NCBI RefSeq assembly: GCF_000384315.1
Contig: NZ_ARVW01000001.1
Span: 6,076,157-6,140,156 of the forward strand
Direction of reading: 5' to 3'
DNA from: Amycolatopsis nigrescens CSC17Ta-90
GTDB lineage: Bacteria; Actinomycetota; Actinomycetes; Mycobacteriales; Pseudonocardiaceae
Length of the DNA: 64,000 nucleotides
The position numbers and the translations under genes are program-made. This document shows, piece by piece, positions 52,722 through 61,740 of this stretch. The number at the start of each line of letters is the position of its first letter. Within the stretch, counting starts at the first letter, position 1. The notes under the pieces are model-generated. The model was not told the origin of the DNA, did no database searches, and saw only the letters and a program-made list of their open reading frames with translations.

Positions 52722-54197
52722 GTGACCCGGAGCTACCAGATCCGCACGTTCGGCTGTCAGATGAACGTGCACGACTCCGAACGCCTGGCCGGGCAGCTGG
52801 AGGACGCCGGTTACGTGCCGGCCGGCCCTGGCGGCGATCCGGACGTGGTCGTGTTCAACACCTGCGCGGTTCGTGAGAACGCGGACAACAAGCTCTACGG
52901 CAACCTCGGCCAGCTGCGTCCCGCGAAGACCGCCAACCCCGGGATGCAGATCGCGGTCGGCGGCTGCCTCGCGCAGAAGGACCGCGGCGAGATCGTCAAG
53001 CGCGCGCCCTGGGTGGACGTGGTCTTCGGTACGCACAACATCGGCTCGCTGCCCACCCTGCTCGAGCGCGCCCGGCACAACGCCGAGGCCGAGGTGGAGA
53101 TCCTCGAGTCGCTGGAGACCTTTCCCTCCACGCTGCCGGCTCGCCGCGACTCCGCCTACTCCGGCTGGGTGTCCATCTCGGTGGGCTGCAACAACACCTG
53201 CACCTTCTGCATCGTGCCTTCGCTGCGCGGCAAGGAGCGCGACCGGCGGCCGGGGGAGATCCTGGCCGAGGTCGAGGCGCTGGTCGCGGAGGGCGTGCTG
53301 GAGGTGACCCTGCTCGGCCAGAACGTGAACTCCTACGGCGTGGAGTTCGGTGAGCGGGACGCGTTCTCCCGGCTGCTGCGGTCCTGCGGTTCGATCGACG
53401 GCCTGGAGCGGGTCCGCTTCACGTCGCCGCACCCGGCCGCGTTCACCGACGACGTGATCGACGCGATGGCCGAGACGCCGAACGTCTGCCACCAGCTGCA
53501 CATGCCGTTGCAGTCCGGCTCGGACCGGGTGCTCAAGCAGATGCGCCGCTCCTACCGTTCCAGCCGGTTCCTGTCCATTTTGGACAACGTGCGGACGGCG
53601 ATGCCGGACGCGGCCATCACCACCGACATCATCGTCGGCTTCCCCGGGGAGACCGAGCAGGACTTCGAGGCCACCATGGACGTGGTCCGCGAGGCCAGGT
53701 TCTCCAGCGCGTTCACCTTCCAGTACTCCAAGCGGCCGGGCACCCCGGCCGCGGAGATGCCAGGCCAGCTGCCGAAGCAGGTGGTGCAGGAGCGGTACAA
53801 CCGGCTGGTGGAGCTGCAGAACGACGTCGCCTGGCAGGAGAACAAGAAGCTGGTCGGGCACAAGGTCGAGCTGCTGGTCGCTTCGGGCGAGGGCCGCAAG
53901 GACGCCGCCACGCACCGGATGAGCGGCCGGGCAAGGGACGGCAGGCTGGTGCACTTCAGCCCGGCCGGTGCCGCGGTGGACCGGGCGGTCCGCCCCGGCG
54001 ACGTGGTCGAAGCGGTGATCAGCTACGGCGCGCCGCACCATCTGGTCGCGGACGGGGACCTGCTGTCCCATCGGCGGACCACAGCCGGGGACAACGCCGA
54101 GGCGGGGCTGCGGCCGAAGACCAACGGGGTCACCCTCGGGCTGCCCTCGTTCGGTGCGCCCCCGGTACAGCCAGTGCAGAACGGGTGTGGAGCATGA
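52722..54197 (+). CDS. miaB: tRNA methylthiotransferase MiaB
   Basis: A 491-aa radical SAM enzyme that adds the 2-methylthio group to i6A37 of tRNA. The auxiliary cluster cysteines are C12, C48 and C82, and the SAM cluster is CNNTCTFC (C156, C160, C163). TRAM domain at the C-terminus. GTG at 52722 with GAGGAG Shine-Dalgarno. The last codons overlap the next ATG (ATGA), as with Rv2733c-Rv2732c in mycobacteria. Confidence 0.96.
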   Translation: MTRSYQIRTFGCQMNVHDSERLAGQLEDAGYVPAGPGGDPDVVVFNTCAVRENADNKLYGNLGQLRPAKTANPGMQIAVGGCLAQKDRGEIVKRAPWVDVVFGTHNIGSLPTLLERARHNAEAEVEILESLETFPSTLPARRDSAYSGWVSISVGCNNTCTFCIVPSLRGKERDRRPGEILAEVEALVAEGVLEVTLLGQNVNSYGVEFGERDAFSRLLRSCGSIDGLERVRFTSPHPAAFTDDVIDAMAETPNVCHQLHMPLQSGSDRVLKQMRRSYRSSRFLSILDNVRTAMPDAAITTDIIVGFPGETEQDFEATMDVVREARFSSAFTFQYSKRPGTPAAEMPGQLPKQVVQERYNRLVELQNDVAWQENKKLVGHKVELLVASGEGRKDAATHRMSGRARDGRLVHFSPAGAAVDRAVRPGDVVEAVISYGAPHHLVADGDLLSHRRTTAGDNAEAGLRPKTNGVTLGLPSFGAPPVQPVQNGCGA

Positions 54198-54673
54198 CTG
54201 ATCAGCCCAATGGCAACTCGGCCGACTTCAGCGAGCTGGCGGCGGACGTGGACGAGGTGGTCCGGAAGGCCGCTCGCACGGTGGAACTCGGCCGGCGCGG
54301 TTTCGTGATCGCGGTGGCGGTGTTCGTGCTGATCGTCGGCCAGGTGCTGCCCTGGGTCGGCGGCGAGGTCGGCTGGCAGGCGCTGCTCGGGCAGTCCGGC
54401 ACCATTCCCCAACTGTTCGCCGGGACCTCCGCGGGGTTCGGCGTGCTCGCGGGGATGCTCGCGCTGGCCACCCGCCGCTGGTGGCTGACCTGGGTCTGCG
54501 CGGTGGGCGGCTGGTTCACCTCGGTGGTCGGGGTGCTGGCGGTGTGGTCGCAGCAGTCCTCGGCGGCGTCCGGCGCGGCCGGCGGCGGCCCTGGGATCGG
54601 GATGATCATCGCTGTCATCGCGACAATCGTGCTGGCGGTCAACTGGATGCGTACCGCCTGGTCGCGTAGCTGA
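54194..54673 (+). CDS. Rv2732c-like membrane protein
   Basis: A 159-aa protein with a soluble N-terminus ([20 protein letters not shown]) and four membrane helices. ATG overlaps the miaB stop (ATGA), so it is translationally coupled. The Rv2732c family is always next to miaB in actinobacteria, function unknown. Confidence 0.88.
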   Translation: MTDQPNGNSADFSELAADVDEVVRKAARTVELGRRGFVIAVAVFVLIVGQVLPWVGGEVGWQALLGQSGTIPQLFAGTSAGFGVLAGMLALATRRWWLTWVCAVGGWFTSVVGVLAVWSQQSSAASGAAGGGPGIGMIIAVIATIVLAVNWMRTAWSRS

Positions 54674-54741
54674 CCCCAGCCGGACGAGGTTTCCGGGCGG
54701 ACATGGACATGCACGGGCAGGACCTGCTATACCTGGTTACG

Positions 54742-54754
54742 GTATACAGTATGC
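54742..54754. promoter_or_regulatory. GntR operator candidate upstream of OFA permease
   Basis: GTATAC-A-GTATGC, one mismatch from a perfect 13-bp palindrome. Matching sites occur before sucC (58249-58261) and gntR (58348-58360). It lies 24 bp before the permease ATG at 54778. A TATACC/GGTATA pair (54728-54746) overlaps it. Confidence 0.65.
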
Positions 54755-54777
54755 ACCCACCAGTGAGGGTGATGAGA

Positions 54778-56112
54778 ATGCCCGGTCCACTGCCCGTTCC
54801 TCCCTCTCGAGAAGTACGTGACTTCTACGGCCGCCGGTACCAGGTCGGCGCGAGCGACCGCGACCTGCTCGGCCGGTCCCGCAAATGGATGCTGTGGGCG
54901 GCGTGGGCCGCCATGCTGGCCGCCGGGGTAGGGCAGTACGGCTATGCCGCGCTGATGCCGGTGGTGGTGAGCACGCACGGCTGGACCACGGCGCAGGGGT
55001 TCGCGGTGCTCGCGGTGTGGTTCCTGTGCCAGAGCACCACGGTGTACCCGGCCGCCGCGCTCCGCCTGCCGCCGGTGGCGGCGATCTCGGCCGGTGCGCT
55101 GCTGTCCGCGGCCGGGCTGGTCACGCTGGGCGTCGCCGGGAGCTTTCCGGTCGTACTGGCGGGACACGCCCTGCTCGGCGGGATGGGTGCCGGGCTGATC
55201 TACGGCGCGGCCCTCGGCGCGGTGGCGAAGTGGTATCCGGAGCGCTCCGGCCGGACCGCGCTGGTCAGTGGTGCGTTCGGCTACGGCGTGCTCCCGTTGT
55301 TGCTGCTGTCCGGCTGGCTGGCGGGTCCGGCGGACACCGCGACGGTGTTCACCGCGACCGGGGCCGTGGTGCTGCTGGTCGCCGGCGCCTCGGCACTGAT
55401 CCTGCGCGACCCGCCGCCGAACTGGTGGCCGGCGCATCTGGACCCGCGGCTGTGGGCGGTCGACAAGTCGGTCAATCCCGCCCTGCGCAACAACCGGCCC
55501 GCCATCCGGCACTACTCGGCCGGCGAACTGGTCCGGAGCCCGGTGTTCGTGCTGCTGTACCTGGCGGTGGTGTTCGCCGCGGCGGTCGCTTTGTTCGACC
55601 TCGGCTATCTCGCCCTGTTCACGATGGAGAGCGGCTGGGCGAGCGGGTTCGGGGCCGCCGCGGTGGGCGTGCTCGCCGGGGTGAGCGGCGCGGCGCGGTC
55701 GGCCGCGGGCTGGGCGGCCGACCGTTTCGGCAGGGCGCGGGTGCTGCGGGTCGCGCTGTGCACCGGCGGGCTGGCGCAGCTGCTGTTGCTGGGCGCCGGA
55801 GCGAACCGGTTGCCGGCACTGCTGCTCGTGGGTGCCGGACTGGCCGGCGCGGCCACCGGGATCTGCTACGCGCTGCTGCCCGGGTTGGTGGCTGGACATT
55901 TCGGCGACCGGCCGGGGCTGCCGAACTTCGGCCTGTTCTACGGGGCGAAGGCGGCGGGTGGCCTGCTCGGTGCCGGGATGGTCGCGTTCTTCGCGGTGCC
56001 CGCCCCGGATTCGGCCGGCTTCCCGGTGGCGGCGGTGCTCTGCTTCGTCTCGGCCGGCCTTGTCGGCCTGCTCTGGCAGCCGGGCCGCCCCTCCCTGCGC
56101 CTGCGCACCTGA
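54778..56112 (+). CDS. MFS transporter, oxalate/formate antiporter (OFA) family
   Basis: A 444-aa permease of twelve helices. N-terminal YGRRYQVGASDRDLLGRSR, WGWTTAQ-like segment THGWTTAQGFAVL, and the FGLFYGAKAAGGLLGAG motif near the C-terminus are typical of the OFA family (OxlT, and monocarboxylate relatives). ATG at 54778 has GAGGG eight bases upstream. An operator shared with sucC and gntR precedes it. Substrate inferred: oxalate, formate or a related small acid. Confidence 0.82.
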   Translation: MPGPLPVPPSREVRDFYGRRYQVGASDRDLLGRSRKWMLWAAWAAMLAAGVGQYGYAALMPVVVSTHGWTTAQGFAVLAVWFLCQSTTVYPAAALRLPPVAAISAGALLSAAGLVTLGVAGSFPVVLAGHALLGGMGAGLIYGAALGAVAKWYPERSGRTALVSGAFGYGVLPLLLLSGWLAGPADTATVFTATGAVVLLVAGASALILRDPPPNWWPAHLDPRLWAVDKSVNPALRNNRPAIRHYSAGELVRSPVFVLLYLAVVFAAAVALFDLGYLALFTMESGWASGFGAAAVGVLAGVSGAARSAAGWAADRFGRARVLRVALCTGGLAQLLLLGAGANRLPALLLVGAGLAGAATGICYALLPGLVAGHFGDRPGLPNFGLFYGAKAAGGLLGAGMVAFFAVPAPDSAGFPVAAVLCFVSAGLVGLLWQPGRPSLRLRT

Positions 56113-56119
56113 CCCGGGT

Positions 56120-56180
56120 CGATGCAGCGAAGGCCACCTTGCCTGCATTCAACGCAGGCAAGGTGGCCTTCGCTGCATCG
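56120..56180. terminator. 27-bp perfect hairpin between convergent genes
   Basis: Arms 56120-56146 and 56154-56180 are perfect complements with a 7-nt loop ATTCAAC. It lies 7 bp after the permease stop and 6 bp after (on the other strand) the sucD stop. It is the longest copy of the AAGG..ACCTT family. Confidence 0.85.
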
Positions 56181-56186
56181 GGGGTG

Positions 56187-57065
56187 TCAGAGCAGATTTC
56201 GGGCGAGGTGGGCGGTTTCGGTCGGGGTTTTGCCGACCTTGACGCCTGCGGTTTCGAGGGCTTCCTTCTTGGCGGCGGCGGTGCCGGAGGAGCCGGAGAC
56301 GATGGCGCCGGCGTGGCCCATGGTTTTGCCTTCGGGGGCGGTGAAGCCGGCGACGTAGCCGACGACGGGTTTGGTGACGTTGGCGGCGATGTAGTCGGCG
56401 GCGCGTTCTTCGGCGTCGCCGCCGATTTCGCCGATCATGACGATGACGTCGGTGTCGGGGTCGGCTTCGAACGCGGCGAGGGCGTCGATGTGGGTGGTGC
56501 CGATGACGGGGTCACCGCCGATACCGACCGCGGTGGAGAACCCGATGTCCCGCAGCTCGTACATCATCTGATACGTCAAAGTGCCCGACTTGGACACCAG
56601 CCCGATCCGGCCCGCCCCGGTGATGTTCGCCGGGATGATGCCCGCGTTCGACTTACCCGGAGAGATCACACCCGGACAGTTCGGGCCGATGATCCGCGTC
56701 TTGGTGCCCTTGGCGACGGCGTGGGCCCAGAAGTAGGCCGAGTCGTGCACCGGGATGCCCTCGGTGATCACCACCGCCAGCCCAATCTCCGCGTCGATCG
56801 CTTCGATGACGGCGTCTTTGGCGAACTTCGGCGGCACAAAAATCACCGACACGTCGGCGCCGGTCTCTTTGATGGCCTCCTCGACCGTGCCGAACACGGT
56901 CAAGTCTGTGCCGTCGATGGTGACCGTCTGCCCGGCCTTGCGGGCATTGACCCCGCCCACGATATTCGTGCCCGACTTCAGCATCTTCGTGGCGTGTTTG
57001 GTGCCCTCGGAGCCGGTCAGGCCCTGCACGATCACCTTGCTGTGCTCATTCACAAAGATCGACAT
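56187..57065 (-). CDS. sucD: Succinyl-CoA synthetase alpha subunit
   Basis: A 292-aa subunit that holds the CoA site and the phosphohistidine ([10 protein letters not shown]). N-terminus [18 protein letters not shown], CoA-binding [10 protein letters not shown], and [16 protein letters not shown] are standard. It starts 3 bp after sucC on the same strand. Codon choice in both genes is unusual (see findings). Interconverts succinyl-CoA and succinate with NDP. The place next to OFA and GntR genes suggests a dedicated copy besides the TCA one. Confidence 0.95.
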   Translation of the reverse strand: MSIFVNEHSKVIVQGLTGSEGTKHATKMLKSGTNIVGGVNARKAGQTVTIDGTDLTVFGTVEEAIKETGADVSVIFVPPKFAKDAVIEAIDAEIGLAVVITEGIPVHDSAYFWAHAVAKGTKTRIIGPNCPGVISPGKSNAGIIPANITGAGRIGLVSKSGTLTYQMMYELRDIGFSTAVGIGGDPVIGTTHIDALAAFEADPDTDVIVMIGEIGGDAEERAADYIAANVTKPVVGYVAGFTAPEGKTMGHAGAIVSGSSGTAAAKKEALETAGVKVGKTPTETAHLARNLL

Positions 57066-57068
57066 GAC

Positions 57069-58238
57069 TCACGCACCTGCCGCTGCGAGCTCGGCGGCCT
57101 TGTCTGCCGCGTTGTCCATGGTGTCCACCTGGGTGACCAGGGGATGGTTCGCCTCTTCGAGGATCCTGCGGCCCTCGTCGACGTTGTTGCCGTCCAGCCG
57201 CACCACCAGCGGTTTGGACGCCTCGTCCCCGAGGATCTTCAACGCTTCCACGATCCCGGTCGCGACCGCGTCACACGCGGTGATCCCACCGAACACGTTC
57301 ACGAACACACTCTTCACATCACTGTCGTGCAGGATCACGTCCAACCCGGCGGCCATCACCTCCGCCGACGCCCCGCCACCGATGTCGAGGAAGTTCGCCG
57401 GCTTCACCCCACCATGACGCTCACCCGCATACGCCACCACGTCGAGGGTGGACATGACCAACCCAGCACCATTACCGATGATCCCGACCTGACCATCCAG
57501 CTTCACATAGTTGAGGTCCTTAGCCTTAGCCTTGGCCTCCAACGGGTCCTCGGCCTGCTTATCCACCAACGCCTCATGCCCCGGCTGGCGGAACCCGGCG
57601 TTCTCATCCAGGGTGACCTTGCCATCCAACGCGATGATCTTGCCCTGAGGATCCCGCACCAGCGGATTCACCTCAACCAACGTCGCATCCTCAGACACGA
57701 ACGTCTCCCACAGCTTCACCACCACCTCAGCGGCCTCATCCACCACCACGGCCGGGAACTTCCCCGCAGTCAAAATCTCAACCGCCTTGGCCCGATCCAC
57801 CCCGCTGATCGCATCCACCGGGATCCTCGCCAACGCATCCGGACGCTCCACCGCCAGCTGCTCGATCTCCACCCCACCCTCAGCCGACGCCATCGCCAAA
57901 AACGTACGATTCGCCCGATCCAACAAAAACGAAAAGTAATACTCCTCCGCAATATCAGAAGCCGCGGCGACCATTACCCGGTGCACCACATGGCCTTTGA
58001 TGTCCAAGCCGAGAATGGCCGCCGCCTTCTCGCTCGCTACGCCGGGGGATTCCGCCAGTTTCACGCCGCCGGCCTTCCCTCGGCCGCCGACTTTCACCTG
58101 AGCCTTCACCACCACCCGGCCGCCGATTCTGCGGGCCGCGGCACGGGCTTCGTCGGGACTGTCCGCCACGGCGCCCGGGAGCACCGGCACGCCGTGGGAG
58201 GCGAAGAGATCCCTCGCCTGATACTCGTAGAGGTCCAT
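57069..58238 (-). CDS. sucC: Succinyl-CoA synthetase beta subunit
   Basis: A 389-aa ATP-grasp subunit: [44 protein letters not shown] and the [10 protein letters not shown] loop. The start ATG (58236-58238) has no Shine-Dalgarno; TACACT lies 7 bp upstream, which indicates a leaderless mRNA. A GntR site is 10 bp upstream of the ATG and would cover the promoter. GC3 falls clearly for bases about 57370-57960 relative to the 5' part. Confidence 0.95.
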   Translation of the reverse strand: MDLYEYQARDLFASHGVPVLPGAVADSPDEARAAARRIGGRVVVKAQVKVGGRGKAGGVKLAESPGVASEKAAAILGLDIKGHVVHRVMVAAASDIAEEYYFSFLLDRANRTFLAMASAEGGVEIEQLAVERPDALARIPVDAISGVDRAKAVEILTAGKFPAVVVDEAAEVVVKLWETFVSEDATLVEVNPLVRDPQGKIIALDGKVTLDENAGFRQPGHEALVDKQAEDPLEAKAKAKDLNYVKLDGQVGIIGNGAGLVMSTLDVVAYAGERHGGVKPANFLDIGGGASAEVMAAGLDVILHDSDVKSVFVNVFGGITACDAVATGIVEALKILGDEASKPLVVRLDGNNVDEGRRILEEANHPLVTQVDTMDNAADKAAELAAAGA

Positions 58239-58248
58239 GCGACATAGT

Positions 58249-58261
58249 GTAGACTGTATGC
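58249..58261. promoter_or_regulatory. GntR operator candidate upstream of sucC
   Basis: On the sucC strand GCATAC-A-GTCTAC. It lies directly upstream of, and touching, the -10 candidate TACACT (58246-58251), so a bound repressor would block sucC transcription. Confidence 0.65.
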
Positions 58262-58347
58262 AGTATGGAAGAAAGAGTTAGAGGAGCCGTGAGGCAGGTC
58301 ACGTAGAGTAGTGACTGGCATCACCCAGACCAGACATTTCGTTCATT

Positions 58348-58360
58348 GTATGCTGTAGGC
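58348..58360. promoter_or_regulatory. GntR operator candidate upstream of gntR
   Basis: GTATGC-T-GTAGGC on the plus strand (GCCTACAGCATAC on the other). It lies 60 bp before the GntR start, as expected for autoregulation. Confidence 0.6.
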
Positions 58361-58419
58361 AGTCGACCAAATGGTCGTGAAAGCCCAGCTGACGCATACC
58401 CGATTGCTTGGAGTTGAGC

Positions 58420-59178
58420 ATGCCACCTCGCGAGTTGCCGCAAGGCATGTCGGCGCAGCGGATCGACCGGCCGGTCCCGCTGCGTGAGCGGGTGTACCAG
58501 GCGATCCAGGAACTGATCATCTCCCGGCAGCTCGCGCCCGGCCAGCACCTGGTGGAGAGCGAGCTCGCCGAGCTGCTCGGCGTCTCCCGTCAGCCGATCA
58601 GGGAAGCGTTGCAGCTGTTGAACTCCGAGGGCTGGGTTGACCTCAGCCCCGGCTACGGCGCCTTCGTGCACGCGCCCACCGACACCGAGGTGGACCAGCT
58701 GCTGGCCGTCCGCGCCCTGCTGGAGGGCGAATCGGCCCGGCTCGCCGCCCAGCACGCCGGCCCGGAGGGGGTGCTCCGGCTGCGGCAGCTGTGCGCCGCC
58801 GGAGAGACCGCGCTGGCCGCCGACGACATCGACGGCATGGTGGTGGCCAACGCGGAGCTGCACCGGCTGGTGAGCGAACTGAGCGGCAACGCGGTGCTGT
58901 TCGACTTCGTGCAGCAGGTGGACCGCCGGGTGCGGTGGTACTACACGCCGATCGCCAGGCACCGGGGGAGCCGGTCCTGGGAGGAGCACGCCAGGCTGGT
59001 CGACGCCATCGAGAAGGGCGACGCGGAGGCGGCCGCGCGGATCATGCGCGAGCACACCGAGCGGACCAGGCAGTCCTACCTCGAACAGCGCACCGAGCGC
59101 GCCGATGGCGCCGAGACGGTAGTGGAGACGCCGGTACCGGCGCGATCCCGGCGCCGGCGGACCGCGCCGCGAGCCTGA
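58420..59178 (+). CDS. GntR-family regulator, FadR/FCD type
   Basis: A 252-aa regulator. The N-terminal winged helix has RERVYQAIQELIISRQLAPG and ELLGVSRQPIREALQLL. The C-terminal FCD domain (about 90-220) has helices with the metal/ligand residues in ANAELHRLVSEL and EEHARLVDAI. FCD domains bind organic acids. ATG at 58420 has GGAG six bases upstream. Divergent from sucCD (181 bp). Palindromes at 58249, 58348 and 54742 fit its operator. A low-complexity basic tail ends the protein. Confidence 0.9.
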   Translation: MPPRELPQGMSAQRIDRPVPLRERVYQAIQELIISRQLAPGQHLVESELAELLGVSRQPIREALQLLNSEGWVDLSPGYGAFVHAPTDTEVDQLLAVRALLEGESARLAAQHAGPEGVLRLRQLCAAGETALAADDIDGMVVANAELHRLVSELSGNAVLFDFVQQVDRRVRWYYTPIARHRGSRSWEEHARLVDAIEKGDAEAAARIMREHTERTRQSYLEQRTERADGAETVVETPVPARSRRRRTAPRA

Positions 59179-59270
59179 GGAGACCCGTACCACAAGAAAC
59201 CCCCGGCCGGCGCCGCCGAAGTGGCGTCACCGGCCGAGGGATGCTGTCCTGAAAAGGAGGTGATTTGGCA

Positions 59271-59459
59271 ATGCGTACTTGGAAAGAGATCGTGAAATCC
59301 CTTACCGACATGCCCCGCGGCTTCAACGCGGACGGGCACACCCTCGGCCTCGGACTCGCCACCGCGATGCAGAAGCAGCGGGAGGACCAGGCCGCGGAGG
59401 TGGAGCAGTTCCTGCGTGATCAGTCCGGCGACGAGCGCGAGCGCGCGACCCAGCGCTGA
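59271..59459 (+). CDS. Small hypothetical protein (62 aa)
   Basis: MRTWKEIVKSLTDMPRGFNA opens a soluble, charged helical protein with an Asp/Glu/Arg-rich tail (QFLRDQSGDERERATQR). Not recognised. AAGGAGGTGAT at 59254-59264 is fully complementary to the 16S 3' end, so translation should be very efficient. TTG at 59265 would be an alternative start with very short spacing. It follows gntR on the same strand (92-bp gap) and is bounded by a terminator hairpin. Confidence 0.65.
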   Translation: MRTWKEIVKSLTDMPRGFNADGHTLGLGLATAMQKQREDQAAEVEQFLRDQSGDERERATQR

Positions 59460-59491
59460 CGCTGCGGAGTTCCATTCGGGTCCAGGGCGAA

Positions 59492-59521
59492 GACTGAGCC
59501 GCCGATGAAGCCGGCTCAGTC
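59492..59521. terminator. 10-bp hairpin between convergent genes
   Basis: GACTGAGCCG (59492-59501) pairs with CGGCTCAGTC (59512-59521), loop of 10 nt. It lies between the 62-aa protein gene and the convergent membrane protein gene. Confidence 0.65.
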
Positions 59522-59567
59522 CGCCTCGATCCACCGCATCACCTGATTCCTGTTCGCCGGGACGGTT

Positions 59568-60122
59568 TCATCCTTGTTTCTCCGCCGTCTTGGCCGGGCG
59601 TCGCGGGCCTTTGCGCCGCTGTCGGGCTTCCGCCAGCTGGTGCGCGTGCGCCGCGTACTTGGCGAAGACCTCCGCCGCCCTGGGGTTGTGCGGGGCGACC
59701 TGGTACCACCAGCGCGGAGCGATCCGTTCGTGCAGCCACAGGAAGCCGATCGCGAAACCGGCACTGATGATGGCCTGGTAGGCAAGGAAACCGGCCACGT
59801 CGGGCGGAGTGGCAGGCGAACCGGTCAGCACCAGCCAGACGCCCACCTCGTGGATCAGCCTGGCCAGCGGGAAACCGATCAGCCAGTAGAGCGCGGCGGG
59901 CGCGAACGCGCCGATCCGGACCTTCCCGAAGGCCACCAGCAACCCGTAACCGCCACCGAGCAGGCCCAGCGGCACGCCGAGGCACAGCACGGTGGCGATC
60001 GCCCAGCCGAGCGGCTGGCCCACGATCATGGCCAGCCCTCCGGCGGACACCCCGGCGACGAGTCCCACGGTGAGTCCGGGAAACGCGATTTCCGCAATAC
60101 TGCGCAGTTTCGTCGTCTCCAT
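59568..60122 (-). CDS. Membrane protein partner of Nramp-like permease
   Basis: A 184-aa protein with about five membrane helices (PGLTVGLVAGVSAGGLAMIV, ATVLCLGVPLGLLGGGYGLL, etc.) and a basic cytoplasmic tail rich in Ala, Arg and Lys (RQRRKGPRRPAKTAEKQG). Its ATG directly abuts the stop of the Nramp-like gene (0-bp gap), so it is translationally coupled and may be a subunit. I do not recognise a family. Confidence 0.8.
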   Translation of the reverse strand: METTKLRSIAEIAFPGLTVGLVAGVSAGGLAMIVGQPLGWAIATVLCLGVPLGLLGGGYGLLVAFGKVRIGAFAPAALYWLIGFPLARLIHEVGVWLVLTGSPATPPDVAGFLAYQAIISAGFAIGFLWLHERIAPRWWYQVAPHNPRAAEVFAKYAAHAHQLAEARQRRKGPRRPAKTAEKQG

Positions 60123-61634
60123 CTAGTTCACGACCACACCGAAGCGGAACAGGCTGTAGAACAACATGCCGAGATAGAACACCGCGCCGAAGCCGATGAT
60201 CAGGTTGGTCCACCACTTCGGGCGGATCGGTTTCGGCAGGATCTTGTTGTTCACCAGCAGCAGCACGACGCAGTAGGCACCCATGGCGAAAGTGGACAGG
60301 AACGCCAGGATGTCCAGCACCCCGCTCGGACCGTCGGCTGGCCCGAACAGCAGGATCAGGATGCCGAAGATGATCACGCCCCAGAGGAACGCGGCGTACA
60401 GGCCGGAGATGCCCAGCTTGCGGAACTTCGGCACGAACCGGTAGGCCATGTCCGCCTGCCCGCGGGAGAACGAGTCGAACAGGCCCAGTGTCGCGTTCAA
60501 CCCGATCAGTGCGATGAAGCCGAAGAACAGACCACCGAGCACCGGCCCGCCTGCCACGGCGAAGGCGTCCGACATCGCCTTCAGCGCGGCGTCCCGGTCA
60601 CCGCCCTCGATCAGGGTCTTCACGTCCGGGTTGGCCCGTGCCGCGGACTGGGCGAGCACCGTGAACGACACCGTCACCAGCATGGTGATGCCCCAGAACA
60701 GCAGCATCGCGTCGAAGGTGACCCAGCGGCGCCAGCCCTTCCACTTCTTCATCTCGTCCGGGTCGCTGGTGTCGAACATGTACCCGTGGGTCGGCATCTT
60801 CTCGCCCTCGCCGGCGTGGCGCAGACCCCGGATCCGGGGAATGTGCGCGCCCATGCCGGCGCCGCTGTCCCGCAGGTGCAGCGTGTACCACATCTGCTGC
60901 ATGCCGGACGGCCCGGCGAAGGCGATCGCGCCGACCACGACCGGGAACCAGGTGGAGGACATCGCCTCGGACGGGAAGTAGCCGAAGTTGAACATTCCGG
61001 TGATGGTGCTGGCCAGATCGGCCCAGCTGCCCACGATCGAGGCGATCACCGCGGTGCCCACCACCAGAATCCCGATCAGCAGCCCGAGCACGTTCTCCAT
61101 CAGGCTGTAGATCACCTTGGCCAGGCTGAACAGCACCCCGACCAGTACCAGCGCGACGCAGGCCGTCACCACCCACGGGATGCCGGTGATCTCCTCGAAG
61201 GCGGCCGCACCCGCCGAGAGATGGCCGGGCCAGATGTAGACCGCTATCGCCGCTATGAAGAAGAACCACATCAGCGGTTTGAACACCCTGGCCGCACCGG
61301 AGAAGATGCTTTCCCCGGTGGCCATGGCGTACCGCGCCATCTCCAGCATCACCACGGCCTGCAGGGTGACACCGATCAGGAACAACCATCTGATCTCGGG
61401 CCCGAAGACCAGCACCAGCCGCGGCCACAGGTACGACTCGCCCATCCCGACGCCGAGGGCGACCAGGAACACCGTCGGGCCGAGCAAATGAATCGTGGAT
61501 GGTGCGTCCGGCAACTTGCGAATGGGCATCGGTTCGAGCTTGCCCGCGTGATAAACCCGTTCTTCACCCGAGCTGCTAAGCACGGCTTCGCCGCCCGGCG
61601 AGCCCGCAGCAGGGGCATTCTGAGAATCCACCAT
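60123..61634 (-). CDS. Nramp-fold permease lacking the metal-binding motifs
   Basis: A 503-aa protein of about 11-12 helices with the Nramp fold (LLGPTVFLVALGVGMGESYL opening helix 1; helix 6 with GPSGMQQMWYTLHLRDSG). Canonical Nramp transporters have DPGN in helix 1 and MPH in helix 6; here these read M-G-E-S and G-P-S. So it is not a standard Mn/Fe importer. ATG at 61634 with AGGAGG Shine-Dalgarno. It is coupled to the following 184-aa membrane protein and sits beside organic-acid CoA genes, which suggests another substrate. Confidence 0.82.
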   Translation of the reverse strand: MVDSQNAPAAGSPGGEAVLSSSGEERVYHAGKLEPMPIRKLPDAPSTIHLLGPTVFLVALGVGMGESYLWPRLVLVFGPEIRWLFLIGVTLQAVVMLEMARYAMATGESIFSGAARVFKPLMWFFFIAAIAVYIWPGHLSAGAAAFEEITGIPWVVTACVALVLVGVLFSLAKVIYSLMENVLGLLIGILVVGTAVIASIVGSWADLASTITGMFNFGYFPSEAMSSTWFPVVVGAIAFAGPSGMQQMWYTLHLRDSGAGMGAHIPRIRGLRHAGEGEKMPTHGYMFDTSDPDEMKKWKGWRRWVTFDAMLLFWGITMLVTVSFTVLAQSAARANPDVKTLIEGGDRDAALKAMSDAFAVAGGPVLGGLFFGFIALIGLNATLGLFDSFSRGQADMAYRFVPKFRKLGISGLYAAFLWGVIIFGILILLFGPADGPSGVLDILAFLSTFAMGAYCVVLLLVNNKILPKPIRPKWWTNLIIGFGAVFYLGMLFYSLFRFGVVVN

Positions 61635-61740
61635 TGGACCTCCTGATTGGTGAGACACGCGCCTCGTTGCGTGAGTCCCCTTCGCCAGCGCCCTCCTGGA
61701 GATCAGCCTCGGGCGATTTCAACACTCCCGGTCGATCAGA

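Noticed and set aside
56120..56180. 27-bp inverted repeat as ends of a miniature transposon
   Set aside because: No target-site duplication or internal sequence; the place between convergent stops and relatives elsewhere suit a terminator.
54885..58247. A very long plus-strand open frame through the OFA permease and antisense to sucCD
   Set aside because: Shadow frame caused by high GC3; the translation is low-complexity and the true genes in this region are unambiguous.
59574..61646. Long plus-strand open frame opposite the Nramp-like gene
   Set aside because: His/Glu/Gln-rich shadow of a GC-rich membrane protein gene.
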